Shown: positions 17,738-25,855 of the stretch, piece by piece
How positions within the stretch are numbered: the stretch's first letter is position 1
How the letters are laid out: each line of letters starts with the position of its first letter
NCBI RefSeq assembly: GCF_008629695.1
Contig: NZ_VWSH01000004.1
Span: forward strand, 1 to 64,000
DNA length: 64,000 nucleotides
Origin: Taibaiella lutea
GTDB taxonomy: Bacteria > Bacteroidota > Bacteroidia > Chitinophagales > Chitinophagaceae
Direction: 5' to 3'
Translations under genes and position numbers: made by a program
The notes under the pieces: generated by a model
What the model was told of the DNA's origin: nothing
Database searches by the model: none
Seen by the model: the letters and a program-made list of their open reading frames with translations, nothing else

Positions 17738-17850
17738 GAAAATACTCCATTAAAATGCAGTATTTTCGATAACTTATTTTCTATTAAGCAGTTATCATTT
17801 TTTCTTTCTTTTTTAATTATATTGAATAAACATATGTTGCTTAATAGAAA
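17738..17850. promoter_or_regulatory. Two inverted repeats between divergent operons
   Basis: The gene-free 17463-17910 region holds GAAAATACT (17738-17746) facing AGTATTTTC (17759-17767), and a perfect 13-bp inverted repeat TTTCTATTAAGCA (17778-17790) facing TGCTTAATAGAAA (17838-17850) around a 47-bp AT-rich core. They lie between the divergent Ig-like cluster and DUF2851 gene and could be regulator sites or a small mobile-element relic. Nothing else is visible in the gap. Confidence 0.45.
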
Positions 17851-17910
17851 GCTTTGACTACTTACAAATATTTGCATATTTAAGTATGCGCTTTTTAAAT
17901 TCTACGGTTT

Positions 17911-19179
17911 ATGAATGAAAAGTTATTTCAATATTTATGGAGCAATAAATTGTTTAACCCTGTCGGCCTTAAAACAACCGAAGGAGAAGATGTGGACGTT
18001 ATACATCCCGGAATAATTAATACAAATGCAGGCCCCGATTTTCTGGAAGGGAGGGTAAGGATTGCAGACAAAATATGGGTTGGCAATATTGAATTACACC
18101 TTAAAAGTTCTGATTGGCATAAGCACGGACACGCAGCCAATCCTGATTATCAAAACATTATTTTGCATGTAGTGTATGAAGATGATGAACCGATAAGGGG
18201 CATTGTTTTTCCTACTCTGGAAATGAAACATCATTTTAATGAAGGGGTTATTGAACGTTATCATCATTTAATGAACCTGCAAAATCCGATAGCCTGTCAG
18301 CGTAAGATAAAGGAGGTGCCCGAAATTGTCTGGAATCATTGGCTGGACAGTTTGCTTGCAGAAAGGTGGGAACAGCGTCTGGAAGAATGGAAACAATATT
18401 GGGAGGAATCGGGCAATGACTGGCGCACCTTATTATATTACAGGCTGGCAGCTAATTTTGGTTTCCATACAAATCGGGATGCATTTCTTGAACTTACCTT
18501 TTCCGTTCCTTTGGATATCCTGGTTAAGCACAGAAAGAATATAATGCAGATTGAGGCCTTGCTTTTTGTTAAATCAGGATTACTGACAGGCAAATTACAG
18601 GATGAATACATGCAAAGCCTGGAAAAAGAGTATCATTTCCTCAGGCGTAAATATCAGCTGATACCGATGGTGGCGCATCGCTGGAAATTCATGCGGATGC
18701 GGCCGTCCAATTTTCCTACTATCAGGATTGCGCAATTTGCAATGCTGATTCACAAAAGCCTGGAGCTGTTTGCCCACATGTTGGAAATTAAAAATGCCAA
18801 AGATTTATTTCCTTTATTGGACATATATGCAAGCCCTTATTGGGATAATCATTACAGGTTTGGAGAAATCTCCGAAGAAGTTCAGGTAAAGTATCTTGGA
18901 AAAGACAGCATCCGGAATATTCTGATAAATACGGTTGCTCCTATGCAATATTTATATGCAAAATTACAAGGAAAGACTTCTCTGATTGAAAACAGCGTTC
19001 AACTGCTTCAGGGAATCAAAGCGGAGAAGAATAACATACTGAACGAGTGGAACAATATTGGCATCAAACCAAAAGATGCAGCGCAATCACAAGCGCTGCT
19101 GCAATTATTCAATCAATATTGTAACAACAAAAGATGCCTGGAATGCAGCGTGGGAAATCGTCTGATTAGAAAAGCCTGA
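17911..19179 (+). CDS. DUF2851 family protein
   Basis: The 422-residue protein matches the DUF2851 pattern seen across Bacteroidota: the opening MNEKLFQYLWSNKLFNP, then DVIHPGIINTNAGPDFLEGR, WVGNIELHLKSSDWHKHGH, and a cysteine-bearing end (YCNNKRCLECSVGNRL). The N-terminal block with conserved Asp, Glu and His residues looks like a metal-dependent nuclease-type core, but this is inference and no activity is established. It has no signal peptide. It forms a monocistronic unit convergent with an OsmC gene. Confidence 0.85.
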   Translation: MNEKLFQYLWSNKLFNPVGLKTTEGEDVDVIHPGIINTNAGPDFLEGRVRIADKIWVGNIELHLKSSDWHKHGHAANPDYQNIILHVVYEDDEPIRGIVFPTLEMKHHFNEGVIERYHHLMNLQNPIACQRKIKEVPEIVWNHWLDSLLAERWEQRLEEWKQYWEESGNDWRTLLYYRLAANFGFHTNRDAFLELTFSVPLDILVKHRKNIMQIEALLFVKSGLLTGKLQDEYMQSLEKEYHFLRRKYQLIPMVAHRWKFMRMRPSNFPTIRIAQFAMLIHKSLELFAHMLEIKNAKDLFPLLDIYASPYWDNHYRFGEISEEVQVKYLGKDSIRNILINTVAPMQYLYAKLQGKTSLIENSVQLLQGIKAEKNNILNEWNNIGIKPKDAAQSQALLQLFNQYCNNKRCLECSVGNRLIRKA

Positions 19180-19253
19180 ATAGTAATCGTACCTTTAAAA
19201 TTGATTTGGCAAGCAAGATGCTGAACCTTGCCTGCCAAAATATAATAGTTGCA

Positions 19254-19658
19254 TTACCAATGAAAAGTAACGGTCTTTTTGATGTCGGGATGCAGGCTCA
19301 GGTAAACCGGACAGGTCAATGCCGCATGTTCCATAATGCTTTTTTGCTTATCTGTAAACGAATCCTGTCCCTTCATATAAATATGCACTACAATTTCTCC
19401 GATTCGTCTCGGGTCGGCGACCATAATTTTTTCAATACTGCATTCGGTAAGATCGACGTTAATATTATGTGTGCGCCCTGCAATGCCCATAATAGAAATC
19501 ATGCAACTGCCCAAAGCAGTGGCTACAAGATCGGTCGGAGAAAACTTTTCTCCCAATCCATGATTATCTTTCGGAGCATCCGTTTCAATAACCGTTCCTG
19601 ATTGCAGATGTGTTGCTGTTGTCCTTAAATTGCCGTTATAAATAATTTTGGAAGTCAT
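19254..19658 (-). CDS. OsmC family peroxidase-like protein
   Basis: The 134-residue protein has the two conserved cysteines of the OsmC/Ohr fold in TALGSCMISIMGIAGR and HAALTCPVYLSL, and the FSPTDLVATALGS helix. OsmC proteins reduce organic hydroperoxides using the cysteine pair and a lipoyl or thiol donor; this short form is the YhfA-like subgroup common in Bacteroidota. It is cytoplasmic. The lipoate synthase gene lies nearby at 20729 on the other strand, which may be coincidence. Confidence 0.88.
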   Translation of the reverse strand: MTSKIIYNGNLRTTATHLQSGTVIETDAPKDNHGLGEKFSPTDLVATALGSCMISIMGIAGRTHNINVDLTECSIEKIMVADPRRIGEIVVHIYMKGQDSFTDKQKSIMEHAALTCPVYLSLHPDIKKTVTFHW

Positions 19659-19699
19659 ACAGGTTTTTTAATTAAATTTACATTGCTAATATCCTCTTA

Positions 19700-20542
19700 A
19701 TGAATTTAACAGCCAAATATATTTTCTTTTTAGCCTTATCGTTAGCGCCTTACAGTCTGTTGGCGCAGCGGAGTAAAATGACTTATCGCAATCGTCTGGG
19801 GGATACAACTGTTTTGGTAAACACGGCGGTAAAGCCGCCAAGAGTAAAAGGCCCGCCGGCATTGACAAGTGAATTTAGTGGCGGTATAAAATTCAATTCC
19901 GACGGTTACGGTATTTTCCTGGATAAAGGCTGGCTGAAAGGTGGCGAAGACTTCGGGGCTGAAAATAAAGACAAGCTCTTTAATGTGCGCCTGTTGGAAT
20001 TTGAGTTGATAGAACGTAAACATCCTAAAGAAAAAAGAACCAATAGCGCTCCCGGCTTTGTGGGTATCCAATCCAATTCTTATATACTCGGTAAGATAAA
20101 TAATTTTTATGTTGCCAAGTTAGGTTATGGTAATCGCCGTATGATTGCCGGCAAGCCCGACCCGGGTTGCTTTTCTGTCCATTGGGTTTATCTGGGAGGT
20201 ATTGCCGCCGGTCTTGTCAAGCCTTATTATTTAAGAATTTACGGCGCAGGCGATCAGAAATATGTTGACTCTTCTGATATTGAGAATTTTATAAACCCCA
20301 ATAATATTGAAGGCCGTTCCAGTTTCTTTAAAGGTTTTAATGAATTGAAAATAGTGCCGGGACTTTATTTCAAAACAGGATTGCATTTCGATTTTTCCAG
20401 CAGCCGGAAAACACTCTGGGCTTTGGAAATAGGCGTAAACGGAGAAGCTTATACGCAGAAAATCCAACAAATGGTTTTATCGGATCCTAAATCAATATTT
20501 CTGAATTTTTATGCCGGCCTTTCTTTCGGAAAACTCAGATAA
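19700..20542 (+). CDS. Exported hypothetical protein, probable outer-membrane beta-barrel
   Basis: The 280-residue protein has a signal peptide (LAPYSLLAQ) followed by alternating aromatic/hydrophobic strands (FVGIQSNSYILGKINNFYVAK, GLYFKTGLHFDFS, LNFYAGLSFGKLR). The terminal GLSFGKLR resembles the last strand of outer-membrane barrels. I do not recognise a named family. It is divergent from osmC with only 41 bp between starts, so their promoters overlap. The function is unknown. Confidence 0.68.
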   Translation: MNLTAKYIFFLALSLAPYSLLAQRSKMTYRNRLGDTTVLVNTAVKPPRVKGPPALTSEFSGGIKFNSDGYGIFLDKGWLKGGEDFGAENKDKLFNVRLLEFELIERKHPKEKRTNSAPGFVGIQSNSYILGKINNFYVAKLGYGNRRMIAGKPDPGCFSVHWVYLGGIAAGLVKPYYLRIYGAGDQKYVDSSDIENFINPNNIEGRSSFFKGFNELKIVPGLYFKTGLHFDFSSSRKTLWALEIGVNGEAYTQKIQQMVLSDPKSIFLNFYAGLSFGKLR

Positions 20543-20728
20543 AAATACTTTTCAGGGAGAGGCGTCAATATAAGGTCATCTTTATAGCATTTAACAATGT
20601 GGATATTAACATTCAGCATGTAATCCTTATGCTCATGTCGGGAAATGGTTGTAATATTGCGTTCCAAATTTATTAGCTGTATCAAAATGTAGCCCGCGTT
20701 TTTTAAACAAAGGTGAATATAATAGTAT

Positions 20729-21685
20729 ATGATTGAGTTACCTGTAATTTCTGCAAATCAAGCCGCTTCCAATAATGAACCCACACCGGGAACAACGGGT
20801 GTTAAAAAACCTAATTGGCTACGTGTGAAACTGCCTACGGGCGAAGGTTACAGACATGTAAGAGGGTTGGTCGACACGCATAAATTGCATACTATCTGCG
20901 AGAGCGGTAACTGTCCGAATATGGGCGAATGCTGGGGTGCGGGTACGGCAACATTCATGATTCTGGGTAATATCTGTACACGTTCCTGTGGCTTTTGCGC
21001 AGTTGCAACGGGCAGGCCTGAAGCGGTGGACTGGGATGAACCGCAACGCGTAGCTGAAGCGATTCATCTGATGAAAGTAAAACATGCGGTTATCACTTCC
21101 GTTGACAGGGACGAATTGAAGGACGGCGGCTCTATTATCTGGGCAAATACAATCAAAGCCGTAAAAGCTTTAAATCCTGATACTACATTAGAAACACTGA
21201 TTCCTGATTTCCGGGGCCAATGGGAAAATCTGGAAAGAATAATAGAAGTGGCGGCAGAAGTGGTTTCTCATAACCTGGAAACAGTAGAAAGACTTACAAG
21301 AAAAGTAAGGATACAAGCCAAATATCACAGAAGCCTGGAGGTAATCCGTCGTTTGAAAGAAGGTGGCGTGCGTACCAAAAGCGGTATCATGCTGGGCCTG
21401 GGCGAAGAGAAAGAGGAAGTGTTGCAATCATTACAGGATTTGAAAGATAACGGATGCGACGTAGTGACATTGGGCCAATATCTTCAGCCTACATCCAAAC
21501 ATTTACCTGTAGTGCGCTTCGTTCATCCGGATGAATTTGCTTTTTATCGTGAAGAGGGCTATAAAATGGGATTGGATTACGTAGAAAGCGGCCCGTTGGT
21601 GAGGTCTTCTTATCACAGTGAGAAACACGTAATTCCAGGATATGGCATTCAAAAATGGCAGGAAGAAAAAATGATTTCTGCCTGA
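20729..21685 (+). CDS. lipA: Lipoyl synthase
   Basis: LipA is a radical-SAM enzyme that inserts two sulfur atoms into octanoyl groups on lipoyl-dependent enzymes. The 318-residue protein has both clusters: the auxiliary Cys57/Cys62/Cys68 in [12 protein letters not shown] and the radical-SAM Cys83/Cys87/Cys90 in CTRSCGFC. The final RSSYHSEKH with its conserved Arg-Ser-Ser-Tyr is also present. It is the first gene of a probable operon with a membrane glycosyltransferase-like gene (7-bp gap) and dapB. Confidence 0.97.
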   Translation: MIELPVISANQAASNNEPTPGTTGVKKPNWLRVKLPTGEGYRHVRGLVDTHKLHTICESGNCPNMGECWGAGTATFMILGNICTRSCGFCAVATGRPEAVDWDEPQRVAEAIHLMKVKHAVITSVDRDELKDGGSIIWANTIKAVKALNPDTTLETLIPDFRGQWENLERIIEVAAEVVSHNLETVERLTRKVRIQAKYHRSLEVIRRLKEGGVRTKSGIMLGLGEEKEEVLQSLQDLKDNGCDVVTLGQYLQPTSKHLPVVRFVHPDEFAFYREEGYKMGLDYVESGPLVRSSYHSEKHVIPGYGIQKWQEEKMISA

Positions 21686-21692
21686 TTTCTAT

Positions 21693-23138
21693 ATGAGGCT
21701 TAATAGCACCCAGAAGTTTTTACTTTTCTTTATTCCTTATTTTATTCTTTACTGCATCTCTTCCCACAATGCATTATTCTGGGACACCGTGCAGTTTGCA
21801 GGCGATCACCCCAATTGGTATTTCAGCACCAATTTTCAATATCCTCTTTTACCCAATAGTTGTGATAGCGGGCATCCGCCTACTTTTGGTTTTTTGATTG
21901 CTTCAGGCTGGAAAATATTCGGGCGAGGCCTTTTTCAAAGCCATACTTTCATGCTGCCGTTCATTGTATTAATTGTATGGCAGGCGGTTCGTACGGGCGA
22001 TTTATTATTCTCTGAGAATAAAAAGGCATCATTTGCTTTGTCCTTATTAATCTTAACGCAGAGTATTTTACTGACACAATGTACGTTGGTTTCTCCTGAT
22101 ATCTGGCTTGCAGGATTCTTTCTTTTTACTTTTAACGGAATACTGAAGCAAAATAAGCTTCAGCTTATAATTGGTGTAATAGCATTGGGTTTAATCAGCA
22201 ACCGGGCTATGATGGCTGCTTTTACGCTATATCTGTTTGCACTTGGTTTTGGTTATACCCCTTCCGTAAAAGGAATAAAACAATGGATTAGTTATGCCTT
22301 CTCAAAAGTACTTCCATTTCTTCCCGGAGCCATAATTGCGATTGCTTATTTTTCCTATCATTATCTGGTAAAAGGCTGGGTAGGCGCACCGAAAGATTCG
22401 CCCTGGGCAGCGGGCTTTGAGTTTGTAGCGCCACAGCGAATGGTATTGAATGTTTTAATATTAGGCTGGAGGATTGTTGATCTTGGAAACCTGGCCACGG
22501 TATCGGCTTTTGTTGTTGTTTGTTTTCTTTGGTGGAAAAATAAAATTGTCTTTCAACAATCCCGGCAGAAGAATATAGCTGTTGCATTATTGGTTTTAAT
22601 ACTTGCTTTATTTTGGATAACGGCTTTTCCGTTGGCGTTATATCAGGGTTTGCTGGCGCATCGTTATTTATTGCCGCTCAATACTTCCATCGTAATTTTC
22701 ACTGCATATTTATTATTCCATTCGAAAATAAACAGGAAAAATACCTGGATTACTTTACTTGTTCTGGTTCAGCTAAGCGGCCATTTCTGGAACTATCCGC
22801 AGCGCGTTTCGCAAGGTTGGGAAGGCCGTTTGGCTTATTTGAATTTCTTTCCCTTGCAAAAGGATTTTAAGGATTTCATGTTGAAGAACGGCATTAAAAA
22901 AGAAGAAGTTGCCACTACTGGAAACATGACAGCTTCCGATTACAGAACACAAATGACAAATGATACGGCAGGCTACAAAGATTTTGAAGTGGATTCAGGT
23001 AAGTACATCTGGTATTGCAACGTCGCCAATGCAATGAATAAAGCAGTGCCTTATTATTTTGAACACCTGCAGATTTTGAAACGTGAAAAGAGAGGAGATG
23101 TGGAAATGGTTTTGTTTAAAAGGCCGGAAGAAGAGTAA
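21693..23138 (+). CDS. Polytopic membrane protein, GT-C-type glycosyltransferase-like
   Basis: The 481-residue protein has about ten to eleven hydrophobic helices. Its first loop contains WDTVQFAGDHPNWYF and then DSGHPPTFGFLIASGWKIFG; an acidic residue followed by H-P-P in the first external loop is typical of the GT39/ArnT-like superfamily, which transfers sugars from lipid-linked donors on the outer face of the inner membrane. The match is by pattern only and the acceptor is unknown. It starts seven bases after lipA and lies 30 bp before dapB, so it is probably translated from their shared transcript. Confidence 0.72.
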   Translation: MRLNSTQKFLLFFIPYFILYCISSHNALFWDTVQFAGDHPNWYFSTNFQYPLLPNSCDSGHPPTFGFLIASGWKIFGRGLFQSHTFMLPFIVLIVWQAVRTGDLLFSENKKASFALSLLILTQSILLTQCTLVSPDIWLAGFFLFTFNGILKQNKLQLIIGVIALGLISNRAMMAAFTLYLFALGFGYTPSVKGIKQWISYAFSKVLPFLPGAIIAIAYFSYHYLVKGWVGAPKDSPWAAGFEFVAPQRMVLNVLILGWRIVDLGNLATVSAFVVVCFLWWKNKIVFQQSRQKNIAVALLVLILALFWITAFPLALYQGLLAHRYLLPLNTSIVIFTAYLLFHSKINRKNTWITLLVLVQLSGHFWNYPQRVSQGWEGRLAYLNFFPLQKDFKDFMLKNGIKKEEVATTGNMTASDYRTQMTNDTAGYKDFEVDSGKYIWYCNVANAMNKAVPYYFEHLQILKREKRGDVEMVLFKRPEEE

Positions 23139-23168
23139 AACAAACATTAACAGCAAACGAAACAGTAT

Positions 23169-23885
23169 ATGAAAATAGCATTGATTGGTTACGGCAAAAT
23201 GGGTAAAGCCATTGAAAAAACTGCAATTGAGAGAGGGCATGAAATTGTGCTGAAAATCAAACGTGAAAACCTGCAGGATTTTAATAAGGAAAATCTGTCA
23301 AATGCCGATGTAGCCATTGAATTTACTTCACCTGAATCAGCATTAAATAATGTAGTGAAATCGATGGAGTGGGGCGTTCCTGTTGTTTGCGGCAGTACCG
23401 GTTGGAATAATAAATTACATATAGCAAAAGAGAAGTGCCTGGAAGTCGGAAGCGCATTTTTACAGGCATCCAATTTTAGTGTAGGGGTCAATATCTTCTT
23501 TGAAATCAATAAGCAACTGGCTTCCATTATGAATGACTGGCAGGAATATGATGTTAAGATGGAAGAAGTTCACCATACTGAAAAGAAGGATTCGCCAAGC
23601 GGGACGGCAATAACCATAGCAGAGCAGATTCTTGAAAACCTGAAACGCAAAAAACATTGGATAGAAGGTCAGCCGAAGTCGGACGATGAGATATCTATTA
23701 CTGCTTTTCGTGAACCTAATGTTCCCGGAACACATGTGGTAAAATATGTTTCAGCAATTGATGACATTGAAATTAAACACACCGCTCATTCCCGTGACGG
23801 ATTTGCTTTAGGCGCTGTTTTAGCTGCCGAATTTGTTCAGCATCGTAAAGGAATATTTACTATGAGCGATGTTTTGATGAAATAA
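23169..23885 (+). CDS. dapB: 4-hydroxy-tetrahydrodipicolinate reductase
   Basis: DapB makes tetrahydrodipicolinate in lysine and diaminopimelate synthesis. The 238-residue protein has the NAD(P)-binding start MKIALIGYGKMGKAIE and the catalytic signature EEVHHTEKKDSPSGTA around residue 135-150, where the paired His and the Lys act in catalysis. Length and motifs are those of the compact Bacteroidota form. It is the last gene of the lipA-led group. No hairpin with a T-tract is obvious after it. Confidence 0.95.
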   Translation: MKIALIGYGKMGKAIEKTAIERGHEIVLKIKRENLQDFNKENLSNADVAIEFTSPESALNNVVKSMEWGVPVVCGSTGWNNKLHIAKEKCLEVGSAFLQASNFSVGVNIFFEINKQLASIMNDWQEYDVKMEEVHHTEKKDSPSGTAITIAEQILENLKRKKHWIEGQPKSDDEISITAFREPNVPGTHVVKYVSAIDDIEIKHTAHSRDGFALGAVLAAEFVQHRKGIFTMSDVLMK

Positions 23886-24040
23886 TATCTTACCAATAAA
23901 CATCGGCCTGGTATTAATTAATTAAATTTCTTGCCCGCTTAATCTCAGATTTCCTGATATTTTAAAGCTCTTCAGATTTTCATCGAATATTTGTCCGTCA
24001 ATTACATTTTGATGGATTTTTTCTATTCTACACTTTATCA

Positions 24041-24145
24041 GCAGGCCGTTTACAAAGCATAACGTTATCAAAAGATATGCCTACGTATTCAGGGCGTAAA
24101 AACATTTGTAATAACGTTATCAAGAAAAATGTTACGTACACAAGG
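24041..24145. repeat. 20-21-bp tandem array, ACGTTATCAAGAAA family, locus 1
   Basis: Units start at 24062, 24083, 24114 and 24134, with best copies ACGTTATCAAAAGATATG and ACGTTATCAAGAAAAATG; a 10-bp offset separates the second and third. The array ends about 70 bp before the next start codon. The same consensus recurs at 25643-25766 and 58449-58549. The rest of the 23886-24213 gap has one doubtful 49-codon minus-strand frame and no other feature. Confidence 0.75.
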
Positions 24146-24213
24146 TTTTTTATTTACAGAATTAAATTTACTAATATTTTTATAATATTATTTAACTTTT
24201 AAAACGTATAAAC

Positions 24214-25494
24214 ATGAAATCAATTAAAACAGCTTTACCCAATGTCTTTGGAAAGACTAAAAACCTACAGCTAATACTGGGAGTTGTAGCAACAGCGGCA
24301 TTTTCTAATAATTTAAATGCTCAAAACACTTCTTACAACGCCAATACCATTCCTGTTAGCGGTAGTAGTAATTGCGCCTTCGGGTTGTATTCACTTCTAT
24401 CCAATACAACTGGCATTTGCAATACTGCGGGAGGTTTTTACTCACTTAATGGAAATGTCGGAGGTAATTACAACTCGGCCTTCGGTTATCAGGCGTTATA
24501 TGGTAATAAGGTTGGTAATAATACGTCAATGGGGTTCAGGTCATCGTATTTAACTACAACCGGTGCCAATAATACTGCTATGGGTTATGGTGCTCTTTAT
24601 AACAATCATACAGGTTCCAATAATACTGCTATTGGCTATTTAGCAGATGTAGGTTTCGATACTTTATTTAATGCAACGGCAATCGGCAACGGAACAATTG
24701 TAAATGCAAGTAATAAAATTAGGATCGGAGATGCCAATATAACCCTAATTGAAGGAGCAGTGCCGTTTACTCCTTCAGATGGCCGTTTTAAGACCAATGT
24801 TAAAGAAGAAGATGTAAAAGGATTGGAATTTATCAAGAAGTTAAGACCTGTTGTTTATAATTTTGATACAAAAAAGCTGACAGAATTCTGGACCAGGAAT
24901 ATGCCTGATACCATTCGCAATAAATATATAAATCAGGATTTTACAGCTTCCACTAATATCCGCCAAAGTGGATTTATTGCGCAGGAAGTAGAGCAGGCAG
25001 CTAAAGAAGTTCACTATAATTTCAATGGCTTGCATGTGCCTGAAAGCGAAAATGATAACTACAGTATAGCATATAGCCAGTTTGTAATTCCTTTGGTAAA
25101 AGGTATGCAGGAACAACAAAAGATGATTGAAGATCAAAAACAAATGATTGATAAATTGCAGCAGCAAATAAATGACATGCAAAAAGGTTTGGGAAGCGCT
25201 ACAGGAATAGGCAATGCTTTATCTGTTACAGGCGCATCTATGGATCAGAATGTGCCTAATCCTTTTTCTACTGAAACAGTTATCAGCTTTAATTTGCCAA
25301 ATCAGATTGGTAATGCATACATGACCGTTTACGATTTATCGGGTAAACAAATTAAAACATTGCCAATCAGTAAACGCGGAGCTTCTTCTATTACTATTAC
25401 ATCCGATCAGTTGGAAGCAGGCATGTATATTTATTCAATAGTGGCAGATGGAAAAATTGTAGATTCCAAGAGAATGGTGGTGACAGGTAAATAA
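24214..25494 (+). CDS. YadA-like head / S74 chaperone / T9SS surface protein
   Basis: The 426-residue protein has: signal peptide (to SNNLNAQ); repeats of the trimeric-adhesin head type such as NTAMGYGALYNN and NSAFGYQALYGN (about 50-165); an S74 intramolecular chaperone domain with catalytic Ser188 and Lys193 in SDGRFK, followed by FIKKLRPVVYNFD; a short coiled coil (IEDQKQMIDKLQQQINDMQK); and a T9SS sorting domain from NVPNPFSTETV to the end. S74 domains trimerise and then cut themselves just before the Ser. Known partners are phage tail spikes. A close paralogue follows, and both have ACGTTATCAAG arrays upstream. Confidence 0.85.
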   Translation: MKSIKTALPNVFGKTKNLQLILGVVATAAFSNNLNAQNTSYNANTIPVSGSSNCAFGLYSLLSNTTGICNTAGGFYSLNGNVGGNYNSAFGYQALYGNKVGNNTSMGFRSSYLTTTGANNTAMGYGALYNNHTGSNNTAIGYLADVGFDTLFNATAIGNGTIVNASNKIRIGDANITLIEGAVPFTPSDGRFKTNVKEEDVKGLEFIKKLRPVVYNFDTKKLTEFWTRNMPDTIRNKYINQDFTASTNIRQSGFIAQEVEQAAKEVHYNFNGLHVPESENDNYSIAYSQFVIPLVKGMQEQQKMIEDQKQMIDKLQQQINDMQKGLGSATGIGNALSVTGASMDQNVPNPFSTETVISFNLPNQIGNAYMTVYDLSGKQIKTLPISKRGASSITITSDQLEAGMYIYSIVADGKIVDSKRMVVTGK

Positions 25495-25506
25495 TTATTT
25501 TTTGTA

Positions 25507-25550
25507 AAAGTAAAAGCCGCTCAACTAATTTGTTGAGCGGCTTTTACTTT
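25507..25550 (+). terminator. Terminator of first S74 gene
   Basis: A 19-bp stem starts AAAGTAAAAGCCGCTCAAC and has its complement ending in CTTTTACTTT after a six-base loop. It resembles the terminator of the second S74 gene (AAAAGCCGCTCAA stem), so the duplication included the terminator. Confidence 0.85.
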
Positions 25551-25642
25551 GGGTTTATATTGTAATCTACTTTTATTCAAAGCAAATATCACCTCTTCCC
25601 TTCAATCTTTGTTTTATTAATTATTGATGAATATTATGCTTG

Positions 25643-25766
25643 ATGTAAGGTTATTTAATTCTTGCGTTATCAAGAAATATGCTACGTTATCAAAAGACAC
25701 TATATATTTTCATGTAAAAATGTTGCGTTATCAAGATATAATAAGACGTACTCAAATTCTCTATTA
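25643..25766. repeat. 20-21-bp tandem array, ACGTTATCAAGAAA family, locus 2
   Basis: Units start at 25664, 25684, 25704, 25725 and 25746 (GCGTTATCAAGAAATATG, ACGTTATCAAAAGACAC, a decayed copy, GCGTTATCAAGATATAAT, ACGTACTCAAATTC). The array ends 90 bp before the second S74 gene. A 70-codon frame across it is a by-product of the repeat. The rest of the 25495-25855 gap holds the previous gene's terminator only. Confidence 0.8.
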
Positions 25767-25855
25767 TTATAAACAATGTGAGTTATTACATTTGATATTC
25801 AAAGAGGATGCAGAAAATCTTATAGAGTATGCGTAACTGATTAAATATAGTAATA

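Noticed and set aside
25624-25836. 70-codon frame before the second S74 gene
   Set aside because: It runs through the ACGTTATCAAG array and has no similarity or coding character beyond it.
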